From Cryptomeria japonica (taxonomy: Eukaryota; Streptophyta; Pinopsida; Cupressales; Cupressaceae): 64,000 bases of DNA. A program made the position numbers and the translations under genes. Where the stretch lies: NCBI RefSeq assembly GCF_030272615.1, contig NC_081415.1, forward strand, positions 598,119,335 to 598,183,334, given 5' to 3'. The notes beneath the pieces are model-generated. The model was not told the DNA's origin and did not search any database. It saw only the letters and a program-made list of their open reading frames with translations. Positions 57,678 to 64,000 of this stretch are shown here, piece after piece; the stretch's first letter is position 1; each line of letters opens with the position of its first letter.

Positions 57678-57848
57678 ACCTCCCCCTTTGGCATTGATGG
57701 CAACACTTGGGAAAAATGACTAAGTGTTGAAACCTGTATACCAGATCAAAATTTATAAGGCTCCCCCTTAGATCAAAATCTCAAAAACCTGTATCAACCC
57801 AAAAATTGTACCCTTTTGTACATTTTTCACCCTACTCTCCCCTTTGAC
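57678..57848 (-). promoter_or_regulatory. Two polypurine tracts of B4
   Basis: Minus-strand GCCAAAGGGGGAGGT (57678-57692) abuts the LTR start, and GTCAAAGGGGAGAG lies at 57834-57848. Confidence 0.7.
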
Positions 57849-57949
57849 AACAATGCCAAAGTAGGGGTGTTGTCCAAAAACTTATGTACAAGGATAGCTA
57901 CTGGACACTTTATATATAATTGAAGATGTCAGCAAAAATGGTCTTCAAA

Positions 57950-59046
57950 AATCCTAAGTGGGTATCCCACCCTATCTTCAAGTTGTCCAAAACTGTGATG
58001 AATGCACTAAAAACATAGGCATGAATCTCCACATCCTTCACTTCAGTCAGAAAAGGGTGTCATATCCTTCATACAATCTACTTTATTACTCAACATGGTG
58101 TCCATTAGGGGGCAATTAGGTTTCGGAGTTCACCAACTCTCCTCAAAATTTTGTCTTTATCTATATTAAGGCTCAAGATTTGATCATTTAGAGCCATTAC
58201 TTGCCCTTCTATGCTTCTAGTTAGGGCTACATTTGAGTCAAATGACTGTGAAATTCTAGCTAGCTTGCCTTGACAAATATTAATCTACTTGTCTATATCA
58301 ATTGTGAATTTGGGCAAAATAAGACAATATCTTACCACCTTCAATTAGTGCCTCTAAGATTGTTTGCAGACCCTTATTTAATCTCACTATGTCATCCTCA
58401 ATCATCTTCCAGAATGTCTACATATGAACCTCCTTAAATGTATCTAATACCCGCTTGGTGGTAGACTCTTCTAATGTTTCAAAATTGGTATTTACATTAT
58501 TAATCAACTGCAATAATTTATCGGAGGGATTAGAATTGGGATCTAGTTGCAAATCTGGTACCACCTTTTTTAAAACATCAATAGACATCTAAATAAGCTT
58601 TTTGTCTTCATTTTTAGACTTAACCAGGTCTTGACTAGCTTGGGCCTGAACTGTGGCTACAACCATCAGCTTTTTAGCTCGAGACATTTGTCCAATATCC
58701 AAAGGGTCATCAAGATTAATTGAGATCTGAGGTAGGAATTTTTTCCCTCTGTCGTTTAGAGTGTCAATTGTCAGAGTATCAACAATTTTCTTTCCATTAT
58801 CTTCTTCAGTTCCTCTTCCTCTGCATCATCCTATTTATCCTGTGCACCAATGTCACCACTTGGTGCAGTATTATCCTTTGGAATCTTAGGAACTTCTCCA
58901 ATATTCCCTTCCACCAGAGGTTTCTCACTAATCTTGGCATCAAGAGTTACATTTTGTTGATCTATTGGATGTGTCTCAGTTTGAGTTTCATCTTTCTGAT
59001 CATCTAGGACACCTGCATGTACTTCCAGATGGGAAGTGTCTTTCTT
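57950..59046 (-). pseudogene. B4 ORF2, C-terminal part, heavily broken
   Basis: Downstream of the 382-residue frame the protein continues through stops: an acidic linker with KDTSHLEVHAG, then the STEKLM/SRAKKLMV-type helix region near 58650 and pieces matching the B1 tail (FDKFKE, INICQGKLARIS) to near 57960. It corresponds to 9450-10500 in B1. Confidence 0.5.
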
Positions 59047-60195
59047 TTAAATGGCATCATTATACAAAGGTTTGTTCTTTATGATCCTTTTCCATATATA
59101 TTTGGTTTCTTTCCTTACTTCTTCAACCCTACCAATCATTAGCCTATTTACCCTATTTCTACTCTCGAATTCTTTTTTATTGGCTTCCTCAATGAGTCTA
59201 TGTGCTTCTTCTTGAGAGATACAAGTGCATACATTTATAAGTTCATGTTCTTTCATCTCTTTGTCTACTCTACTGGTGGTCAACCTCCTAGCATCAAGAA
59301 TATTGTATAGATCCTTTGGGATGCTATGTTCCAATTCAATCAAGGATTTTCTAAAGTTGTGTAAGTGCAAAATAACTGCTTCTTGAATCTTCCTTTGATC
59401 ATCCTCACCAAGATTTCTATAATATGCTCCAATGTTTTTCAGATTACCAGCAAAAATTATTTCATCAATCAATTGCTTTGTTGTCAATGGGGGAAAAAAG
59501 GTATATTTACCTTGCAGATAACCAGACTCAAGGTCTTCATCAAGCTCGGTCCTAAGCCTTCTTCCTCTCTTAAGTCTTCCGATTAGAGTAGGTTCAAATT
59601 TACTCTTCTTTTGCTGTTGAGCTCCACCAAACTGTGGTTTCCTAATTACCCTTACAAATTCTCCTTTCTTCTTAGCTTTTTCTTCTTCCTCATTTGACTT
59701 AGTCTCAAATGCAACCAGAGATACAACAACATATGGCCTTTCTAGTTTCTCTTTCTGCTCTAAAACTCCTTTGCTGGATAAGATTTGACCTATAGAAGGC
59801 TTCATTGGAGTAGGGGCAAACTTGGTCTCCTTAGGCTTTGCCTTGGGAGGAACTGGTTCAGCCTTAGGCTTCTTTGACTCCCCCTTAGCTTCTATTTGTG
59901 TCACCTTATCCCTTTCTTTCTTGAATTCTTCTGTAGTGAATTCCATCTGCATAGCCACTTCTTCAGCCATTTTGGATACTTTTCTTTTTCTTGTCAACTG
60001 GGTAAACTTCTTATGTAGCTCCATATCCTTCTCCTTGAAGGTGCCAAATCTTGGTTCATTTGGATCCACCGGTTTGGTCAGAAGATGTTGAGCATAGACC
60101 TCAAGTGTTTGTGCATTAACCTCATATCCCATTGGAAAAATACAAATCATCTTGGGCTCTACTACCTCCATATAGCATTGGTCCTTATCGACCAT
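59047..60195 (-). CDS. B4 ORF2, middle part (382-residue open frame)
   Basis: This is the longest uninterrupted piece of ORF2 in the window. It opens MVDKDQCYMEVVEPKMICIF, then PMGYEVNAQTLEVYAQHLLT, RKRKVSKMAEEVAMQMEFT, a long lysine/proline-rich and probably disordered segment (residues ~100-200), and VRVIRKPQFGGAQQQKKSKF. A structured part follows: LTTKQLIDEIIFAGNLKNIG, IPKDLYNILDARRLTTSR, ELINVCTCISQEEAHRLIEE, FESRNRVNRLMIGRVEEVRK. The same blocks occur in B1 and B3. The start at 60195 is only the first methionine after an upstream stop; the true protein began about 325 residues earlier. Function is unknown. I saw no catalytic motif. Confidence 0.7.
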   Translation of the reverse strand: MVDKDQCYMEVVEPKMICIFPMGYEVNAQTLEVYAQHLLTKPVDPNEPRFGTFKEKDMELHKKFTQLTRKRKVSKMAEEVAMQMEFTTEEFKKERDKVTQIEAKGESKKPKAEPVPPKAKPKETKFAPTPMKPSIGQILSSKGVLEQKEKLERPYVVVSLVAFETKSNEEEEKAKKKGEFVRVIRKPQFGGAQQQKKSKFEPTLIGRLKRGRRLRTELDEDLESGYLQGKYTFFPPLTTKQLIDEIIFAGNLKNIGAYYRNLGEDDQRKIQEAVILHLHNFRKSLIELEHSIPKDLYNILDARRLTTSRVDKEMKEHELINVCTCISQEEAHRLIEEANKKEFESRNRVNRLMIGRVEEVRKETKYIWKRIIKNKPLYNDAI

Positions 60196-60216
60196 GAAAT
60201 AGATAGAGTTTCCATA

Positions 60217-61170
60217 CTACTCCACCACTTTCTTTGGAATCCTTTCCCTATCCTTCATTTTTCCTTGGAAGATTTTGAAAAAGCTCCACAGGGCAGCAGT
60301 TTGATTCTCCCTATTTCCCAATCTCTGCATGCCTTTCTTGATTTGGGTGGCCACCAGTAAGTCAAATTCCCATTGCACCCTCCTTATTCTAAGAATCACA
60401 TTCATGAAATAAAGTGCAAGACAAATGATTAGAGAAACAAATTTACAAACATTTTTCTTATCTGATTTAATCTTCTTTAAATTGTTGAGAAGCTCTTCAA
60501 GAAGGATTGAAAATAGATCATATTGCATATCCTCCTTCACCATCTGATATGTTGTATAAATTGTTGTACTGGAGACAAAATTTAGTCTGTTAGACTAGTA
60601 AACTTTATATCCGATGATCATAGAGGTAAATCTCACATCATGTTCCAAAATATAATCAATTGTCATAGATTTGTTATCAAATTGTGCACTGGTTAGCTTT
60701 GTAACAATTGTGCTAGATACCTTCTTTAGATTAGGTTTGTCACCGGTTTGATTCAGGCAAGTGACTGCATGGATGGCCTGCTTGGTTATCTTGTATGGTT
60801 TTTCCATCCAAATAAACTCATCATCCACATGGCTTAGAATGTATCTCACCCACTCATCTTCATCGAACAATGGGAAGTGAACAAATTGTGTGAAACCTTT
60901 CCTCTGCAACCGAGCATATTTCAGTTTGAGGTTTCCATCTTTGTCCTGGAGGTGTCTATTATAAAGTGCTAGGATCGCCTCATATCCGGTCTCCTTAATG
61001 TTGTAGATAATATAAGCTCTCACATCATCAACATGCAAAACTCCATATGGTATGGATGAGAAAGAACCATTTGGATCATCCTCAACTAACTTAAATGGGT
61101 GTTTCTTGAATTGTGGTCTTGCTCTTTCAAAAACCTCAACTACCAAAGGTGTAGAAGATGCCATTTTGAT
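60217..61170 (-). pseudogene. B4 ORF2, N-terminal part
   Basis: The probable start is MASSTPLVVEVFERARPQ (about 61164). Further blocks are KKHPFKLVEDDPNGSFSSIP, YGVLHVDDVRAYIIYNI, FTQFVHFPLFDEDEWVRYIL, DEFIWMEKPYKITKQAIHAV and SMTIDYILEHDVRFTSMI. The open frame 61227-60595 (210 residues) ends at a stop after GYKVY. It resumes as MVKEDMQYDLFSILLEELLN (60543), VQWEFDLLVATQIKKGMQRL and LWSFFKIFQGKMKDRERIPK, ending near 60217, where one stop separates it from the 382-residue frame. These blocks give the cleanest view of the ORF2 N-terminal domain (about residues 1-320). Confidence 0.7.
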
Positions 61171-61569
61171 AAATTTAGGGTTCAAAATATGCTTCTGGAA
61201 AATACCTGTTATTCCTAATGGATGCACAACAATCTTTGTCGGATCACCTCAAGCTTTCAATCGCCTTGGAAATTGGTTGGCCTTGCTTTGCCGCTTAAAC
61301 TCTTAGCTTGAAATGTGAGAAATGAAACAGATTTTCTCTTTTTAACCTCACAAACTCTAATTTTAAGTTGACATAAATGCATTGATAAGGTTCAACTAGA
61401 TGCCCTATTCTGCATAAACCATTCAATTGGATTCCAATATTGATATGACGAATTATGGATAATCATTTTCAATCAACCATGATCGATCATAGATCTCTCC
61501 AGGGGGTTCTGCAATATTTTGTATGAAAATACCACCCCGTAAGGCCAAAAGGCTTAGTTACCAGATGAA

Positions 61570-62683
61570 GATCCTGCACCGTTGTCAGGTGTAGATCCAC
61601 TATCCACCTTGGATTCATCTTTTGTAACCCAAATCTTCTCATTCTTGTCCTTGATCTCTTCTACCTTTCCCTTTCCTTTCTCATCTAATTTGCCTTTGTT
61701 TACTGGATCATTATTCTTGCTTCTTTAGTACTTTTCAATGTGACCAAGCTTGTTGCATGCATGGAAAACAACACTTCTCTACATAGGTCTAAAATTCATC
61801 TGATCTGGTCTCATCCTACATTGGTTAGAGATATGTCCAAACATCCCACAAGCATAACATCTCTTATTCTAAAAATTGTTCATTACTGCTTTGCACATGT
61901 TTGACTTGTGACCAAAATTATTGCATATGAAACACTAACCGATAAAGGTGGGACCATTGTTCACATTGTTCATTCCATTATTCATCCTACTTTTGCATTG
62001 ACTTTCCATATGACCAAATTTATTGCAATTAAAACATCTACCAGTGAATTTATAGGCATTAGGTTGTCTTACCAGAGGGTTCTTACTTTTCTTATGATTA
62101 CGCTTTGCATTGCTTTGTCCAGATCTGGAGGATTCTCCCTTCTAAAATCCAAGTCCTCTCATGTCTTTTCCATGTCTCTGACTTTCGAGCATCTCATCAA
62201 GCATTGTTGAGCTAGCATTGAATTTTTCTTTGTATTCATTTGTAGTAGAAAGTTCATCTCTTAGGGCAACAATCTGTCTCTCAAGTTCTTCACAATTATT
62301 CCTTTATTGTTTCAACTCAAGATTTAGCTGATCATTTTCATAAGACTAAAGCACTCATCTACTCTATCTTTCAATGATTGATTCAAATTTTCTTCATTCT
62401 TCTTTTGATCTTCAATCTCCTTAGTCAACTTCATCACAATGGATTGCATCTCATTCTTCAATACAACATTTTCTCTAGCTAGCTTGTAACATTCATTAGC
62501 TTTGTCTAGATTTTCCATGCTTTGATCTTCTTTCTCCTTCAACTTGTCCATCATCTCTTTTCTCTTGTCTCTTGAAGTGTTCACTTGATCTTTCAAATCA
62601 TTAATGAATTCTTCTGTTGCATTCAGGTTTCTCTTTAGGGAACTTATTTCATTTCTTTCTACATCAAGATCCTCAACTGCCAC
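61570..62683 (-). pseudogene. B4 ORF1: coiled coil plus zinc knuckles
   Basis: 62683-62324 (119 residues) is a charged coiled coil with KDQVNTSRDKRKEMMDKLKE and ARENVVLKNEMQSIVMKLTK, nearly the same as in B3. Beyond stops the knuckles follow on the minus strand: CFNCNKFGHMESQC (about 62037-61996), CFICNNFGHKSNMC (about 61935-61894), CYACGMFGHISNQC (about 61860-61819), then a damaged HACNKLGHIEKY. The tail has KIWVTKDESK and ends GSSSGN near 61558. This copy shows the original array best: three knuckles are intact. Stops between them make it a pseudogene. Confidence 0.72.
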
Positions 62684-62767
62684 ACAAAGCTATCTCTACA
62701 AACCAGAATCCATGGATTCAATCTCCCGGACCTTCCTCAAGTGGTTAGGCTTCCTCGGAGGAACTAG

Positions 62768-62779
62768 GCTCTGATACCA
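62768..62779 (-). promoter_or_regulatory. B4 primer-binding site
   Basis: The minus strand reads TGGTATCAGAGC, identical to B3 and to the copia element, two bases inside the LTR end at 62782. Confidence 0.9.
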
Positions 62780-62781
62780 AT

Positions 62782-62977
62782 TGTTGGAATCAAGGATCAC
62801 TGAGAGCGGGGGGTGAATTAGTGATCTACAGACAAAAAAAAATTCTGACTTACTCTGAAACCACCCGAAGCATATGCAAGAAAGTAAAATGCAGACACAC
62901 GAGATAATCAACCACAAAATCATAACACCAAGATTTTTATGTGGAAACCCAAATGGAAAAAAACACAGTGGGATTTG
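62782..62977 (-). repeat. B4 5' LTR, last ~196 bases
   Basis: On the minus strand it ends CTTGATTCCAACA at 62782 and follows the B4 3' LTR until GGGATTTG, where the E LTR starts. Confidence 0.85.
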
Positions 62978-64000
62978 TGTTAGGTCCTGAAGACAACTGA
63001 GAGGGGGGGGGTGAATTAGTTGTCTAATAAATTCAAACCAAAAACCAATTAACCAACTTAATGCTTAATGCCGGTAAACTAGATAAGTATGCCAGTAGAC
63101 AGTGTTAACAGTAAATTTCTATACCGGTAAATATTAATGCATGAAACACAAACATAAAGTCATCCACAACACATAACACCAATATTTGTATGTGGAAACC
63201 CTATAAAGGGAAAAACCATGGTGGGAAACCTTACCCATAATCAGATGATACTACTGCAGATAGTAAGTGTACATAAATGGGGTCTACACATGTAGAAAGG
63301 CTAACAGCCTAGAGCTCACTGCTCAAACACAAAATGGGAGTCACATTGACTACAGTTGGATGGTTAAATCCAATAAGAATGTACTGCACAAAATAGCATC
63401 TTCATATGCTGGATTCAGTACCGGTGTAATGCTAATATGCTTATACAAAAACCTAGCTTCACCTTCAAATGATGTCTTCGTGTATACCTCTGCTTGATCT
63501 CGCATATACCTTCACTCAATTCTTTTTCGCATTCCACACTTGATCTTATAAATAATATCTTACATTTATACCATACCCTAAGACCAATTTTAGTAGGTCG
63601 GCTCTACAAGATATTACAATAAAATCATTTTACAAATAATATAATATCTGATGCAATAACCAATTAAACATGTCGGCTTAATGCATTTACATCAATAATA
63701 AATCATCTTCGTAGCGTGCCATGCTGATTTGAAAAAGATAAACTTGCCGGTGTAACCCTAGATAACCTGGACCTATTTGCTAGTAAAAGCAAATATGCAA
63801 ATATGAATATACCAATGATTAATTCTTCAAAACAAAGTGTCCACATGATGTCTTCAACATTACCAAGTGTCTTCCATATCATTCCAAATACCGGTGAACA
63901 TTATATCCTGCCGGTGAACTATATACCAGTAACTGTGCAATAGTTACTTGCTTGCTGGTGAATGTTGTTGGATCTCCAAAGTGCTTATTTTCAGTAGCTG
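62978..64000 (-). repeat. LTR of family E, minus strand, runs off window
   Basis: The minus strand ends GTCTTCAGGACCTAACA at 62978. It follows the solo LTR at 10962-12012 in reverse order, including the GGTTTTTCCC block (minus, near 63215) and the CTGCAGTAGTATCATCTGAT stretch (near 63240-63260). By comparison about 30 bases are missing beyond 64000. Whether a full element follows cannot be seen. Confidence 0.85.

Larger units (their letters stand above)
56737..62977 (-). mobile_element. Element B4: non-autonomous LTR element, 5' LTR interrupted
   Basis: The minus-strand order is partial 5' LTR 62782-62977, PBS 62768-62779, ORF1 (62683 to about 61570), ORF2 (about 61170-58000), two polypurine tracts and 3' LTR 56737-57677. 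The 5' LTR is cut at 62977 by an E LTR, and the remainder is beyond the window. Sequence and order match B1 and B3 closely. No pol motif was found. Confidence 0.85.

Overview
The window looks like intergenic DNA from a large, repeat-rich plant nuclear genome, most likely a gymnosperm. The evidence is AT-rich sequence, long plant-type LTRs, a decayed Ty1/copia element, deep nesting of retrotransposons and no intact host gene. The lineage is an inference from style; no marker gene fixes it. By my boundaries about 80% of the window is LTR retrotransposon sequence. I saw no rRNA, tRNA or CRISPR array.

Layout. 1-816 is the end of a family C LTR. 817-6541 is a minus-strand gag-only element (D) with a 2.67-kb LTR; C sits in its 3' LTR. 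D itself sits in the ORF1 of a plus-strand family B element (copy B1, 6542-12769), whose 3' LTR also holds a solo LTR of family E (10962-12012, TSD TGTTT). 14645-21261 is a second B element (B2, minus). 21262-25500 holds CT microsatellites in a repeated unit and a 280-bp palindrome. 25500-26786, 33855-34420 and 42170-42240 are three pieces of one fossil coding sequence, split by a complete copia element (26787-33854, TSD TATAC) and by a complete B element (B3, 34421-42169, TSD AAAAG). 45561-55201 is a complete, relatively young non-autonomous element (C, TSD CTATG). 55556-56736 is part of an F LTR, split by a fourth B element (B4, 56737-62977, minus), whose 5' LTR is in turn split by an E LTR that runs off the window.

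Main observation. Family B occurs four times with the same unusual content. It has copia-type ends (PBS TGGTATCAGAGC, a GGGGGAG polypurine tract, TG...CA LTRs of about 0.9-1.27 kb). ORF1 is a coiled coil followed by about four CCHC zinc knuckles. ORF2 is a roughly 1,000-residue protein that I do not recognise, in the place where pol should be. I found no protease, integrase, reverse transcriptase or RNase H in any B copy. The autonomous copia element here shares the PBS, the polypurine tract and a conserved block near the 3' end of the LTR with B, D and E. This suggests, without proving it, that these families borrow the copia machinery while B keeps its own large ORF2.

All coding regions carry stops and frameshifts; none should be read as a working gene. 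Coordinates of LTR ends come from matching repeat ends and TSDs by eye; protein spans are approximate.
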